The notes beneath the pieces were generated by a model. That model ran no database searches. It saw only the letters and a program-made list of their open reading frames with translations, and was not told the origin of the DNA. Below, piece after piece: positions 19,339-28,699 of a DNA stretch of 64,000 nt. Within the stretch, counting starts at the first letter, position 1. Each line of letters begins with the position of its first letter. Position numbers and translations under genes: made by a program. Origin of the DNA: Occultella aeris (GTDB lineage Bacteria; Actinomycetota; Actinomycetes; Actinomycetales; Beutenbergiaceae). The stretch is taken from the NCBI RefSeq assembly GCF_902703175.1, contig NZ_CACRYJ010000044.1, forward strand, positions 1 to 64,000, written 5' to 3'.

Positions 19339-21246
19339 ATGAGCGACAACGCGACACCGGACCTGGCTGCCCTCCGGGCCGCGGCCGCCCAGGCAGAGGC
19401 AGAGGCCGCCGAGGCCCGCGCGGCAGCCGCACGGGCCGCCCTCGAGGCTGCCGAGGCTGCCGAGGCTGCCGAGGCTGCATCGTCCCGGTCGCGAGGTGGC
19501 GCGGCGGAACCGGTGCCCGACGCAGCGCCCGCACCGGCACCCGAGGCAGCGCCCGCAGTGGCGACCGAGCCCGCCGAACCCACGGCCCCGCCGTCGGGCA
19601 GTGACCTGTCCGAGGCCGCAGCCGCCATCGTGGCCGGCTACCGGTTCGAGGGTGGCATGCTGCCCCTGGGCGCGCTGGTCGAGGACGACGCGGCGATCGT
19701 CGGAGCCCAGATCGGCCTCCCGCTGTCGATGATGAACCGGCATGGGCTCGTCGCCGGCGCCACCGGCACCGGCAAGACGCGGACCCTGCAGGGTATGGCG
19801 GAGGGCCTTTCGGAGGCCGGGGTGGCGGTGTTCCTCGCCGACATCAAGGGCGACCTGTCCGGCCTCGCCGTGCCCGGCGAGGGCAACGAGAAACTCCTCG
19901 CGCGCACCACCAGCCTCGGCCAGGACTGGCACAGTGCCTCCTACCCGGTGGAGTTCTACTCACTCGGCGGGATGGGCCACGGCGTGCCGATCCGGACCAC
20001 CGTGACCGACTTCGGGCCGCTGCTGCTGGCCAAGGTCCTCGGGCTGAACGACACCCAGGAATCCTCGCTCGGCCTGATCTTCCACTGGGCCGACTCCCAG
20101 GGCTTGGCGCTGCTCGACCTCAAGGACCTGCAGTCCACCATCGCCTACCTCGCGTCGGACGACGGCAAGAGCGAGCTGAAGGGCATCGGCGGGATCTCGA
20201 CGGCGACGGCCGGGGTGATCCTGCGGGAGATCGTCGCGCTGCAGGCGCAGGGCGCGGACGTGTTCTTCGGTGAGCCGGCGTTCATCACCTCCGACCTGAT
20301 CCGGCTCGCGCCGGACGGTCGCGGCGTGATCTCCGCCCTGGAACTGCCGTCCGTGCAGGACCGGCCGGCCCTGTTCTCCACGTTCCTGATGTGGCTGCTC
20401 GCGGACCTGTTCACGGACCTGCCGGAGGTCGGTGACGCGGACAAGCCCAAGCTCGTGTTCTTCTTCGACGAGGCGCACCTGCTGTTCAACGGCGCGTCCA
20501 AGGACTTCCTCACGCAGGTGGTCCAGACGGTGCGGCTGATCCGGTCGAAGGGCGTCGGGATCTTCTTCGTCACCCAGACGCCGAAGGACGTGCCGGCCGA
20601 CGTGCTGGCGCAGCTCGGCAACCGCGTGCAGCATGCCCTGCGGGCGTTCACCCCGGACGACCAGACAGCGCTGCGGGCCACCGTGCGCACGTTCCCGAAG
20701 TCCGGCTACGACCTCGAGGAACTGCTGACCTCCCTCGGCACCGGCGAGGCCGTCGTCACGGTCCTCACCGAGAAGGGAGCACCGACGCCGGTGGCGTGGA
20801 CCCGGCTGCGGGCACCGCAGGCCTCGATGGACCCCGCACCCGAGGCGACGCTCACCGCGATGGTGACCGCGTCGCCGTCGAACGCGAAGTACGGCACCGC
20901 CGTCGACAATGAGTCCGCCTACGAGATGCTGACCCGGCGGATCGACTCCGACCGGGCCGCCGCCGAGGCCGCGGCACGGGCGGAGGCCGAGGCGAAGGCC
21001 CGGGCGGAGAGCGAGAAGCAGGCGGAGAAGGCTCGGACCAAGGAGCAGGCGGACCTGGAGAAGATGCAGGAGAAGCTGCGCCGGGACGCAGCGAAGGAGG
21101 CCGAGCGGTCGCAGCGGGAGGCGCAGAAGCAGCAGGCCGCGTCCGCCCGCAGCAGCCGCGCCGGACTCGACTCGTTCCTGCGCAGCGCGGGCTCGGTGCT
21201 GGGCCGTGAGATCACCCGGTCGATCTTCGGCACCCGCAGACGCTGA
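19339..21246 (+). CDS. HerA-like ATPase (DUF853)
   Basis: 635 aa. An Ala/Glu-rich coiled N-terminus (residues ~5-50) and acidic linker precede the ATPase core with Walker A GATGTGKT and Walker B LVFFFDEAHLL. FVTQTPKDVPADVLAQLGNRVQHALRAFTP is characteristic of DUF853 HerA-type translocases. A second long coiled coil (Ala/Glu/Lys/Arg-rich, residues ~535-600) precedes the basic C-terminus. ATG 19339 follows TAGTCT by about 10 bases. The family is related to HerA/FtsK DNA pumps; a role in DNA processing is inferred and no partner nuclease is adjacent. Confidence 0.87.
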   Translation: MSDNATPDLAALRAAAAQAEAEAAEARAAAARAALEAAEAAEAAEAASSRSRGGAAEPVPDAAPAPAPEAAPAVATEPAEPTAPPSGSDLSEAAAAIVAGYRFEGGMLPLGALVEDDAAIVGAQIGLPLSMMNRHGLVAGATGTGKTRTLQGMAEGLSEAGVAVFLADIKGDLSGLAVPGEGNEKLLARTTSLGQDWHSASYPVEFYSLGGMGHGVPIRTTVTDFGPLLLAKVLGLNDTQESSLGLIFHWADSQGLALLDLKDLQSTIAYLASDDGKSELKGIGGISTATAGVILREIVALQAQGADVFFGEPAFITSDLIRLAPDGRGVISALELPSVQDRPALFSTFLMWLLADLFTDLPEVGDADKPKLVFFFDEAHLLFNGASKDFLTQVVQTVRLIRSKGVGIFFVTQTPKDVPADVLAQLGNRVQHALRAFTPDDQTALRATVRTFPKSGYDLEELLTSLGTGEAVVTVLTEKGAPTPVAWTRLRAPQASMDPAPEATLTAMVTASPSNAKYGTAVDNESAYEMLTRRIDSDRAAAEAAARAEAEAKARAESEKQAEKARTKEQADLEKMQEKLRRDAAKEAERSQREAQKQQAASARSSRAGLDSFLRSAGSVLGREITRSIFGTRRR

Positions 21247-21310
21247 GGATCCCCCGCCGTTCCACGCTCTGCCGTTCGGCGAGGGATCCGGTGCGGCGTC
21301 GGCGTCCTCC

Positions 21311-22681
21311 TCAGAACGTGCCCGCCTCGATCGCGGCGGTGCGCTCGGCCTGCTTGGCCGCGTCCTTGGGGTACACGCGGTAGAACAGGAACCAGTAGCC
21401 GGCGTTGATCAGGTACGGGATCGTGACCAGGTAGAGCATCACCTGCTGCAGCCCGAGGACGTCGGACAGGAAGCCCATGGCGAGGGTCATCAGGGCGCTG
21501 ATGGCGCCCTGGATCAGCGAGAACAGCACGGCGAACGCGGTGGCGGAGAGCTGCTTCGGAGCGACGGTGGAGACCATCGGGAGCACGCAGGCGGAGAAGC
21601 CGACCGAGGCGATGAGACCGAAGCTGAAGATCACCGCGTACACGGCGACCCCCTTGCCCCAGTCCATCTGGAGCGCCACGTAGGACATGCCGGCCATCGC
21701 GACCAGGTACAGCTGCATGAGGATGATCCGGCCCTTGGCCCCGAACCTACGGACGAACAGGTCACCGAGGAGTCCACCGACGAAGGCGGATACTGCCATG
21801 CCGGCCGCGAACACCGACCACAGGATCGCCGCGCCGGGGATGTCCCAGCCGCGCACGTCCACCATGTAGGTCACGAAGAAGGAGAACAGGACGAGCGAGG
21901 TGACCAGCGGGAGCATGCCGGCCAGCAGGCCGATCGTGGGGATCTTGAACAGCTTCGCCGCGTCGGAGATCTTGAAGCGGCCCACGTCCGGGTCGTCGGA
22001 GATCGAGGTACGGCGCTTCGGCTCCTTCACGAACAGCAGGATCAGCACGCCGGACAGCACGCTCAGGCCGCCCATGGTGAACATGCCATAGCGCCACCCG
22101 TTCGGATCGTTCGCGAACAGGGCGATCGCCGGGCCGAGCACCATCCCGAGCAGGGAGCCGACCGATCGAACCGTGCCGAACGCGCGGCCTCGGGTCCTGT
22201 CATCGAACATGTCGCCGAGGAGACCGTTCACGATCGGTTCGGAGGCCACGGTGCCGATCACACCGATCCCGTACAGGATGACGAGCCAGGTGAAATTCGG
22301 CGCGAGCCCGGCGGCCGCGGTCCACAGGCCCCAGCCGCCGGTGACGATGAACAGGACCTTCTTGCGGCCGAACCGGTCGGCCGCGAGGGCCCAGGCCGGG
22401 CCGAAGACCATCCGGGCGAACCTGGACAGGCTGGCCAGGACGCCGAGCGCGCCGAGGGACAGCCCGAAGGCGTCCCGGATCAGCGGGAAGAAGGTGTTGA
22501 TCAACGAGTTCTCGGAGTTGTCGATCGCGCTCGCCACGGCGAGTGCGCCGACGGCCTTGCCACGGCCCTCGGTGTCCGGGACCTCGCTGGTGGCCGGACC
22601 GGTCACGGCTGCCGCGGCGACCTCGCCGGGCGTGGCCGTCGCCGCGGGGCCGGCAACCTTCGTTTCGTCGAGCACACTCAT
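21311..22681 (-). CDS. MFS transporter, substrate unknown
   Basis: 456 aa with twelve predicted membrane segments after a ~40-residue Ala/Thr-rich cytoplasmic N-terminus. The MFS loop 2-3 motif appears as WALAADRFGRKKVLF. I chose ATG at 22681 (MSVLDETKVA), preceded by GAGAGG; the frame is open upstream to 22759. The substrate cannot be read. The upstream region carries a remarkable array of GTTGCC half-sites shared with the uxaC-lacI region 16 kb away, which hints at a hexuronate or sugar-acid substrate (inference only). Confidence 0.85.
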   Translation of the reverse strand: MSVLDETKVAGPAATATPGEVAAAAVTGPATSEVPDTEGRGKAVGALAVASAIDNSENSLINTFFPLIRDAFGLSLGALGVLASLSRFARMVFGPAWALAADRFGRKKVLFIVTGGWGLWTAAAGLAPNFTWLVILYGIGVIGTVASEPIVNGLLGDMFDDRTRGRAFGTVRSVGSLLGMVLGPAIALFANDPNGWRYGMFTMGGLSVLSGVLILLFVKEPKRRTSISDDPDVGRFKISDAAKLFKIPTIGLLAGMLPLVTSLVLFSFFVTYMVDVRGWDIPGAAILWSVFAAGMAVSAFVGGLLGDLFVRRFGAKGRIILMQLYLVAMAGMSYVALQMDWGKGVAVYAVIFSFGLIASVGFSACVLPMVSTVAPKQLSATAFAVLFSLIQGAISALMTLAMGFLSDVLGLQQVMLYLVTIPYLINAGYWFLFYRVYPKDAAKQAERTAAIEAGTF

Positions 22682-22759
22682 GATCTGCCTCTCTGCCGCC
22701 GCCGGGTCGTTCCGGCGGCCATGGGTGTCGGTGGTATGGCTCCCATTGAGACAGGGCAC

Positions 22760-22835
22760 GGCAACCCCTCTGCAGCAGTTGCCAGGCGTTGCCGGGCCGT
22801 TGCCGGGAGTTGTTCGGTGGTTGCCATCCGTTGCC
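22760..22835. promoter_or_regulatory. Helically phased GTTGCC repeat array upstream of MFS gene
   Basis: Six GTTGCC units (one is GTTGTT) begin at 22778, 22788, 22799, 22809, 22820 and 22830: intervals of 10, 11, 10, 11 and 10 bases, almost exactly one DNA turn. One inverted copy, GGCAAC, lies at 22760-22765. The array is 79-154 bp upstream of the MFS start codon. The same hexamer, again with 10-bp direct spacing, occurs in the two operator-like sites around the lacI-uxaC genes at 38518-38541 and 39575-39598. This suggests cooperative binding on one DNA face by the same regulator. Confidence 0.6.
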
Positions 22836-23071
22836 CTGCACGGTCACGACGAATCAGCACGCTGCGCGGCACGGAGCAGTGGTCGCCGAACTCCGCCCGG
22901 TGCCACACCGACGTCGTGTCTTGCGAGGAGATCGCCGCGCTCGAGCCGTACGGACTCCGATCGTCGCGAGCAGTTCCGAGCAGACACCGATCGAATGATC
23001 GAAGCCATGGCAGTCCCGGGTGAAACCTCCGGCCTCGAGACCTCGATCGTGTGCTCCGCGACCCGACCGGG
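22836..23071. other. Intergenic stretch, no gene seen
   Basis: Together with the array this makes a 390-bp gap between two minus-strand genes. Possible frames here are antisense shadows with no start signals or family character. The MFS promoter probably lies here or within the array. I see no clear hairpin with a U-tract. Confidence 0.5.
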
Positions 23072-24400
23072 CTACGTCAGTTGCTCGAGCAACTGCCGCA
23101 GGTTCGCAGCGACCACCCCGGCCAGCTCCCAGCGTGCGTCCGGTTCGAGGGACCGGGCGATCCCCTCGTAGGAGTTGCACTGGTGGACGAGGTTCGCGAC
23201 CGGCGCGAGCGCCAGGGCACGGTCGACATCCGCTCCCGGCGAGTGGGCGCGCCAGGGCGCGGCGAACTCGGCGAGGACGGCGTCGCCTGCCGCCGGGTCC
23301 TCCTCCCGATGGCTTCGTGCGAGCAGTGCGGCATCGAGGAACGGGTGCGCGATCGCCGCGTCGGTCCAGTCGTAGATGACCAGACGGTCGGCGTCCGCCG
23401 CGACGTTGCCGAGATGCAGGTCTCCGTGGGTGAGCGTGTCCGGGATGCCGCAGCTGGCCAGGTCCCGCAGGTGCCGCTCGACGCGCCGCCCGAGCTGGGA
23501 CAGGCCCGCGCGTTCGGCAGCGCTCAGCAGCGGCAGTTCGACGCTCCCCGCGAGGACGTCGGCGAAGGCCGCCAGGGTCGGTTCGGTGCCGCGATCGGGA
23601 CAGCCCGCGCGCTTGAGCGCCTCGACGTGCTCGAGCGAGCGGAGCTGCAGGTCGGCCATCGCCCTCGCCGTCGGCAGCGCGAGGCCGGCGGTGTCGGGTT
23701 CGACCGGAGCGTCGGTGCCGGCACCGGGCAGCGGGTCGAGCAGGAGCCAGCCGCGGGCGGCGTCCGCGGCGCGCACAGTCGGCACGTGCGCGGGCGCCAG
23801 CGCGCCGATCGCGACGGTGATCGCCGGCTCGGCGCGGAACCAGTCACACGCGGCCTTGAGGTACAGCGGACGGTTCGCACCGCCGTCGCCCCGGCAGTCG
23901 AACCGGACGACGGCGGACAGGCACCAGACCTTGATCGGTTCGCCCGGTCCCTCGCGGCGCAGCCCGAGGGCGCTGACCTGCCGGTCGACCCACGCCGTCG
24001 CCTCGTCGAGCCAGCCGGCCCGGTACCAGTCCGGGCGCAGGGCCGGGGTCGGTACGGCTGCGCGCCTTTCGGCGACCCCGAGCTCGACGGCGGCGCGCAC
24101 CTCGGCGGGGACGGCGAGCCGGTCGATCCCGGAGAAGGCGACGCGGTGCTCGGCGGGCCACGAGATCGGCTCGGTGACGTCGAGCACGTGCACCACGGCG
24201 TGCTCGCCGACGAGCCGGGCCGGGGCGATCGGCAGCGCCGCCGGGATGCCGGTCGCTGCCCGCAACTCCGACGCGGAGAGCCACCGGCCCTGGACACTCG
24301 GCAGGCTCGGGGAACCGTCCGGCGCCGGGCTGGTCAGCACGTCCGAGCCGGCCAGGGCCGCGACCCAGACGCGACCGTCCGAACCCGCCGGCGTCGCCAT
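23072..24400 (-). CDS. APH-fold phosphotransferase-like protein with N-terminal domain
   Basis: 442 aa. The C-terminal half has the APH/choline-kinase active site: LTHGDLHLGNVAADADRLVIYDWTDA, with the HGDxxxxN catalytic loop and the DW metal-binding pair. The first ~150 residues form an extra domain (beginning VWVAALAGSDVLTS) that looks like a substrate- or nucleotide-recognition module but is not recognised. It lies 63 bp downstream of leuS on the same strand, so the two may be cotranscribed. The final codons contain an 18-bp perfect palindrome (23078-23095). Substrate unknown. Confidence 0.78.
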   Translation of the reverse strand: MATPAGSDGRVWVAALAGSDVLTSPAPDGSPSLPSVQGRWLSASELRAATGIPAALPIAPARLVGEHAVVHVLDVTEPISWPAEHRVAFSGIDRLAVPAEVRAAVELGVAERRAAVPTPALRPDWYRAGWLDEATAWVDRQVSALGLRREGPGEPIKVWCLSAVVRFDCRGDGGANRPLYLKAACDWFRAEPAITVAIGALAPAHVPTVRAADAARGWLLLDPLPGAGTDAPVEPDTAGLALPTARAMADLQLRSLEHVEALKRAGCPDRGTEPTLAAFADVLAGSVELPLLSAAERAGLSQLGRRVERHLRDLASCGIPDTLTHGDLHLGNVAADADRLVIYDWTDAAIAHPFLDAALLARSHREEDPAAGDAVLAEFAAPWRAHSPGADVDRALALAPVANLVHQCNSYEGIARSLEPDARWELAGVVAANLRQLLEQLT

Positions 24401-24463
24401 GGGGCCATCCTGCCCGGGTCGGCCGCCGGTGTATACGCCGCGTCCCCGCGGCCAACCGCGCCG

Positions 24464-27406
24464 TCAGGCAGGAACGATGTTGACCAGCTTCGGTGCCCGC
24501 ACGATCACCTTGCGGATACCGCGGCCGTCCAGCGCGCGCTGCACGGCGGGGGCGGCCAGCGCCAGCTCCTGCAGCTCGTCCTCGCCGATCGACGGCGGTA
24601 CCTCCAGCCGGTCCCGCACCTTGCCCTGTACCTGCACCACGCAGGTGACGGTGTCGGCGACCAGCAGCGCCTCGTCCGCCTCCGGGAACGGGTGGTAGGT
24701 CAGCGACTCGGTGTGGCCCAGCCGCTCCCACAGCTCCTCGGCGATGTGCGGGGCCACGGGTGCGGTCATCAGCACCAGCGGCTCGATGGCCTCGCGGGCG
24801 ACGTGCGCCTGCGAGGTCAGGTGATTGTTCAGGACGATCAGCTTCGCGATGGCCGTGTTCGGGCGCATCGCGGACATCTCGGTGCGCACGTCGGCGATCG
24901 TCCGGGCCACCACTCGGCGGGTCTCGTCGTCGGCCGGGGCGTCGGTGACGGTCAGCTCTCCGGTCTCCTCGTCGACCGCGTTGCGCCACAGCCGCTGCAG
25001 GAACCGTTGCGCCCCGACGACCGCGCGGGTGTCCCACGGCCGGGACAGGTCCAGCGGCCCCATGCTCATCTCGTACACCCGGAACGTGTCCGCGCCGTAG
25101 GCGGCGTACATCTCGTCCGGGGTGACCATGTTCTTCAGGGACTTGCCCATCTTGCCGTACTCACGGTTGACCACCTGGCCGTTCCAGGTCCAGATCGGGT
25201 CGCCGTCGGAGCCGACCTCCTCGGTGACCTCCTCGGCGGGCACGTGCACGCCGCGGGCGTCGGAGTAGGCGTAGGCCTGGATGTAGCCCTGGTTGAACAG
25301 CTTGTGGAACGGCTCGACGCTCGAGATGTGGCCCAGGTCGAACAGCACCTTGTGCCAGAACCGCGCGTACAGCAGGTGCAGCACGGCGTGCTCCACACCG
25401 CCGACGTACAGGTCGGCGCCCCCCGTGGTGGGCCTACCGTCCGGGCCGGTGCGCGGGCCCATCCAGTACTTCTCGATGTCGGGGTCCACGGCCGCGGACG
25501 TGTTCGTCGGGTCCAGGTAGCGCAGTTCGTACCAGCACGAGCCGGCCCAGTTGGGCATCGTGTTCGTGTCCCGGCGGTAGACCTTCGGCCCGTCGCCCAG
25601 GTCCAGCTCGACGTTCACCCACTCCTCGCCGCGGGCCAGCGGGGGCTCCGGGGAGGACTCCGCGTCGTCGTCGGCGTAGGTGCGCGGTGAGAAGTCCGGG
25701 ACCTCGGGCAGCTCGACCGGCAGCAGCTCGTCCGGCAGTGCGATTACGCGCCCGTCGGAGTCGTACACGACCGGGAACGGCTCGCCCCAGTACCGCTGCC
25801 GGGAGAACAGCCAGTCCCGCAGCCGGTAGGTGACCGTCGCGGCGCCCAGCCCCTTGCGCTCCAGCCAGGCAGTGATCGTTCGCTTGGCCTCGGCGACGTC
25901 CAGCCCGTCCAGGCTGACCTCGTCGTTCGCCGAGTTGATGATGGCGCCGTCGCCTCCGTAGGCACCGCCGTCGAAGCCCGACGGCGGCGCTACCGTGTGC
26001 ACGATCGGCAGCTGGTAGGTGGTGGCGAAGTCGTGGTCGCGTGCGTCCCCGCCCGGCACGGCCATGATCGCGCCGGTGCCGTAGCCGATCAGCACGTAGT
26101 CCGCGATGAACACCGGCAGCCGGGCGGCGTTGACGGGGTTGGTCGCGAACAGGCCGGTGAAGACGCCGGACTTCTCGCGGCCCTCGGCCTGACGCTCGAT
26201 GTCCGTCTTCGCCGCGGCCGCGGCGCGATAGGCGGCGACGGCGTCCGCGGGGGCCGTGTGCCCGCCGGTCCACGCGGAGTGGGTCCCCTCGGGCCACTCG
26301 GCGGGCACGCCCGCGTCCAGCAGCGGGTGCTCGGGGGCCAGCACCATGAACGTCGCACCGAACAGGGTGTCCGGGCGGGTCGTGAACACCTCGATCTCGC
26401 CAGCGGCGCCGTCGGCACCCGCGGAAGCGACGCCGTCGCCCCCGGCGACCGCGAAGGTGACCCGGGCGCCCTCGGAGCGCCCGATCCAGTTCCGCTGCAT
26501 GGTCTTGACCTTCTCCGGCCAGTCCAGCCGGTCCAGGTCGTCCACCAGCCGGTCGCCGTAGGCGGTGATCCGCATCATCCACTGGCGCAGGTTGCGCTTG
26601 AAGACCGGGAAGTTGCCGCGCTCGGAGCGACCCTCGGCGGTGACCTCCTCGTTGGCCAGCACGGTACCCAGGCCGGGGCACCAGTTCACCGGCACGTCCG
26701 CCACGTAGGCCAGGCGGTACGTGCCCAGCACGTCCTCACGCTCGGCCGCGCTCAGGTCCGCCCAGGCCCGCCCGTCCGGGGTGGCCCGCTCCCCCGATGC
26801 GAAGGCGGCCTGCAGCTCGGCGATCGGGCGGGCGGCACCCACGCCGCCGCCGGGACGTGGTGCGTCGTGGTCGTACCAGGAGTTGAAGATCTGCAGGAAG
26901 ATCCATTGCGTCCAGCGCACGTAGCCGGCGTCGGTCGTGGCGAACGATCGGCGCTCGTCGTGCGCCAGGCCCATCCGCAGCAGCTGGCGGCGCATCGTGT
27001 CGATGTTCTCGTCGGTGGTGATGCGCGGGTGCTGCCCGGTCTGCACGGCGAACTGCTCGGCCGGCAGCCCGAACGCGTCGTAGGACAGCGCGTGCAGCAC
27101 GTTCGCGCCGGTCATCCGCTTGAACCGGCCGACCACGTCCGTGGCGATGTAGCCCAGCGGATGACCCACGTGCAGGCCCTTGCCCGAGGGATAGGGGAAC
27201 ATGTCCAGCACGTAGAACTTCTCGGCCGGGACCTCGCCGTCGCCGGCCAGGTCACCGGTCGGGTTCGGCGCGTGGAACGTGCCCTCGGCGGCCCACCGCT
27301 CCTGCCAGGACAGTTCGATGTGCGCCGCCAGGTCCGCCGTGTAGCGGTGGGCCGGGATGGCGACGTCGGGGGCGGCCGTGTCGGTGACGGCGTTGGGCTC
27401 AGACAT
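24464..27406 (-). CDS. leuS: Leucyl-tRNA synthetase
   Basis: 980 aa class Ia synthetase. The HIGH motif is HVGH in [16 protein letters not shown], the CP1 editing domain spans the middle ([39 protein letters not shown]), and the KMSKS loop is KMGKSLKN followed by the anticodon-binding domain. I chose ATG 27406 (MSEPNAVTD), preceded by AAGGAAA; ATG 27430 is in frame but lacks a ribosome site. A 12-codon leader peptide with three adjacent leucine codons lies upstream, so expression is probably controlled by leucyl-tRNA charging. Confidence 0.97.
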   Translation of the reverse strand: MSEPNAVTDTAAPDVAIPAHRYTADLAAHIELSWQERWAAEGTFHAPNPTGDLAGDGEVPAEKFYVLDMFPYPSGKGLHVGHPLGYIATDVVGRFKRMTGANVLHALSYDAFGLPAEQFAVQTGQHPRITTDENIDTMRRQLLRMGLAHDERRSFATTDAGYVRWTQWIFLQIFNSWYDHDAPRPGGGVGAARPIAELQAAFASGERATPDGRAWADLSAAEREDVLGTYRLAYVADVPVNWCPGLGTVLANEEVTAEGRSERGNFPVFKRNLRQWMMRITAYGDRLVDDLDRLDWPEKVKTMQRNWIGRSEGARVTFAVAGGDGVASAGADGAAGEIEVFTTRPDTLFGATFMVLAPEHPLLDAGVPAEWPEGTHSAWTGGHTAPADAVAAYRAAAAAKTDIERQAEGREKSGVFTGLFATNPVNAARLPVFIADYVLIGYGTGAIMAVPGGDARDHDFATTYQLPIVHTVAPPSGFDGGAYGGDGAIINSANDEVSLDGLDVAEAKRTITAWLERKGLGAATVTYRLRDWLFSRQRYWGEPFPVVYDSDGRVIALPDELLPVELPEVPDFSPRTYADDDAESSPEPPLARGEEWVNVELDLGDGPKVYRRDTNTMPNWAGSCWYELRYLDPTNTSAAVDPDIEKYWMGPRTGPDGRPTTGGADLYVGGVEHAVLHLLYARFWHKVLFDLGHISSVEPFHKLFNQGYIQAYAYSDARGVHVPAEEVTEEVGSDGDPIWTWNGQVVNREYGKMGKSLKNMVTPDEMYAAYGADTFRVYEMSMGPLDLSRPWDTRAVVGAQRFLQRLWRNAVDEETGELTVTDAPADDETRRVVARTIADVRTEMSAMRPNTAIAKLIVLNNHLTSQAHVAREAIEPLVLMTAPVAPHIAEELWERLGHTESLTYHPFPEADEALLVADTVTCVVQVQGKVRDRLEVPPSIGEDELQELALAAPAVQRALDGRGIRKVIVRAPKLVNIVPA

Positions 27407-27467
27407 GTGCGTTTCCTTGGGCAGGGCCACCGGCAGGCGGCGGCGTCACGGAGGCTGACATGAGAAC

Positions 27468-27542
27468 GACCCCCCGCAGAACGTGGGAGGTCGGCCGCGC
27501 TGACGCGACGCCGCGTGGGCGTCCGCTGCAGATCAGCGCGGC
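27468..27542 (-). promoter_or_regulatory. Attenuator-like RNA structure in the leuS leader
   Basis: On the minus strand the end of the leader-peptide gene (GCCGCGCTGA, complement of 27533-27542) pairs perfectly over 10 bp with TCAGCGCGGC (complement of 27494-27503). It encloses a 6-bp hairpin (27507-27512 with 27518-27523). A further 8-bp stem pairs 27485-27492 with 27468-27475; its only non-Watson-Crick pair is G-U in minus-strand RNA but A-C on the plus strand, supporting minus-strand function. The U-tract is poor, so transcriptional versus translational attenuation is open. Confidence 0.55.
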
Positions 27543-27571
27543 TGGGTAAGCAACAGCTCCGTGGAGAACAT
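27533..27571 (-). CDS. leuS leader peptide with three consecutive leucine codons
   Basis: Twelve residues, MFSTELLLTQPR. The leucine codons are CTG, TTG and CTT; the last two are rare in this GC-rich genome and so are sensitive to charged leucyl-tRNA supply. A TAGGCT -10-like hexamer ends 6 bases before the ATG, so the transcript would begin at the ATG itself (leaderless translation, common in actinobacteria). The stop codon lies inside the first attenuator stem, as expected for a ribosome-sensed attenuator. It is too short for standard gene callers. Confidence 0.68.
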   Translation of the reverse strand: MFSTELLLTQPR

Positions 27572-27666
27572 CTCCTCAGCCTACCGCAGCCCGATCTGCG
27601 CGGTGCCTGTGGCGGCGGCACGGCGGCGGGATCGGTACGCGTGACCGCGGACCGGCTCGCCCCGGT

Positions 27667-28698
27667 TCAGGGGTGGATGCCCGCCGTGCTCTCCCGGACC
27701 ACGAGGGTGAACGGAACCCGCTCGTCGACGGGCGGCACCGGCCCGCCGTCCGCCGCGATCTGGGCCTCCAGCATCCGCAGCGCCGCCTCGGCCAGGGCCG
27801 ACCGGTCCGGGGAGATCGTCGTCAGCGAGGGCGTCACCGCCCGGGCGTACGGGATGTCGTCGAAACCGACCACCGCGACGTCGTCCGGCACGTGCAGGCC
27901 GCGCAGGTGCAGCGCCCGCATCGCGCCCAGGGCCACCCAGTCGGTCACGGCGAAGATCCCGTCGGGGGTGGCGGCGCCGAGGTCGAGCAGCGCCCGCGCC
28001 GCACGCTCGCCCTCCTCCCCCGAGTTGGCCGTGATCGGCACCATCAGCTCGGGCAGCACCGGCAGGCCGGCCGACTCCAACGCCTCGATGTAGCCCTGCT
28101 GGCGCGGCCCGGGCGTCGCTCCGACCAGCGCGATCCGGCGCCGGCCGAGGTGGACCAGATGCCCGACGGCGGCGCGTGCGGCCTCGGTGTTGTCGATGGC
28201 CACGTGGTGGGCCACGCTGCCGAACGTCTGCTCGCCGAGCAGCACGAGCGGGGTACGGTCCGTGCGCGCGGCCAGGTCCGCGGGGGCCAGGTGCTGCGCA
28301 CTCACGATGAGGCCGTCGATCCGCTGGGGGAACCTGCCCTCGAGGGCCTCCCGCTCCGCGGCGAGGTCACCACCGCTCTCGTGGATCAGGACGAACCACC
28401 CGCGGGCCTCGGCCCGCTCGACGACCCGGCCGGCGAGCGCGGCGAAGTACGGCATCTCCAAGCGGGGCACCACGAGCGCGATCACGCCCGAGCGGCCGCG
28501 GGCCAGGTTGCGGGCGGACAGGTTCGGCCGGTAGCCGACCTCCTCGATGGCGGCGAGCACCCGCGTGCGGGTGCGTTCGCTCACGTGCGCGTAGCCGTTG
28601 ATCACGTTGGAGACCGTCTTCATCGACACCCCGGCGATCTCGGCGACATCGGTGAGGCGAGGCTGCGGCGACCTCCGGTCGTGGACCACGGCGGTCAC
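27667..28698 (-). CDS. LacI-family transcriptional regulator of the sulfatase cluster
   Basis: 343 aa from GTG 28698. N-terminal HTH (LTDVAEIAGVSMKTVSNVINGYAHVSERTRTRV) with the hinge YRPNLSARNLARGRSGVIAL, then a periplasmic-binding-like effector domain ending VVRESTAG. It starts 1 bp after the stop of the solute-binding protein gene, making it the third gene of a sulfatase/SBP/LacI unit. GTG 28689 is an alternative start with a better-spaced AGGG. Likely operators are the two AGCGCTGTA palindromes upstream of the sulfatase gene (inference). Confidence 0.9.
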   Translation of the reverse strand: MTAVVHDRRSPQPRLTDVAEIAGVSMKTVSNVINGYAHVSERTRTRVLAAIEEVGYRPNLSARNLARGRSGVIALVVPRLEMPYFAALAGRVVERAEARGWFVLIHESGGDLAAEREALEGRFPQRIDGLIVSAQHLAPADLAARTDRTPLVLLGEQTFGSVAHHVAIDNTEAARAAVGHLVHLGRRRIALVGATPGPRQQGYIEALESAGLPVLPELMVPITANSGEEGERAARALLDLGAATPDGIFAVTDWVALGAMRALHLRGLHVPDDVAVVGFDDIPYARAVTPSLTTISPDRSALAEAALRMLEAQIAADGGPVPPVDERVPFTLVVRESTAGIHP

Positions 28699-28699
28699 C

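Noticed and set aside
23078-23095. Perfect 18-bp palindrome CAGTTGCTCGAGCAACTG at the end of the kinase-like gene.
   Set aside because: It encodes ordinary Leu/Glu/Gln codons, has no loop and no U-tract, and the GTTGC similarity to the operator half-sites lacks the 10-bp repeat; a terminator role is possible but not supported.
27407-27666. A T-box riboswitch upstream of leuS.
   Set aside because: No T-box sequence or specifier-loop architecture is visible; the Leu-codon leader peptide explains the region better.
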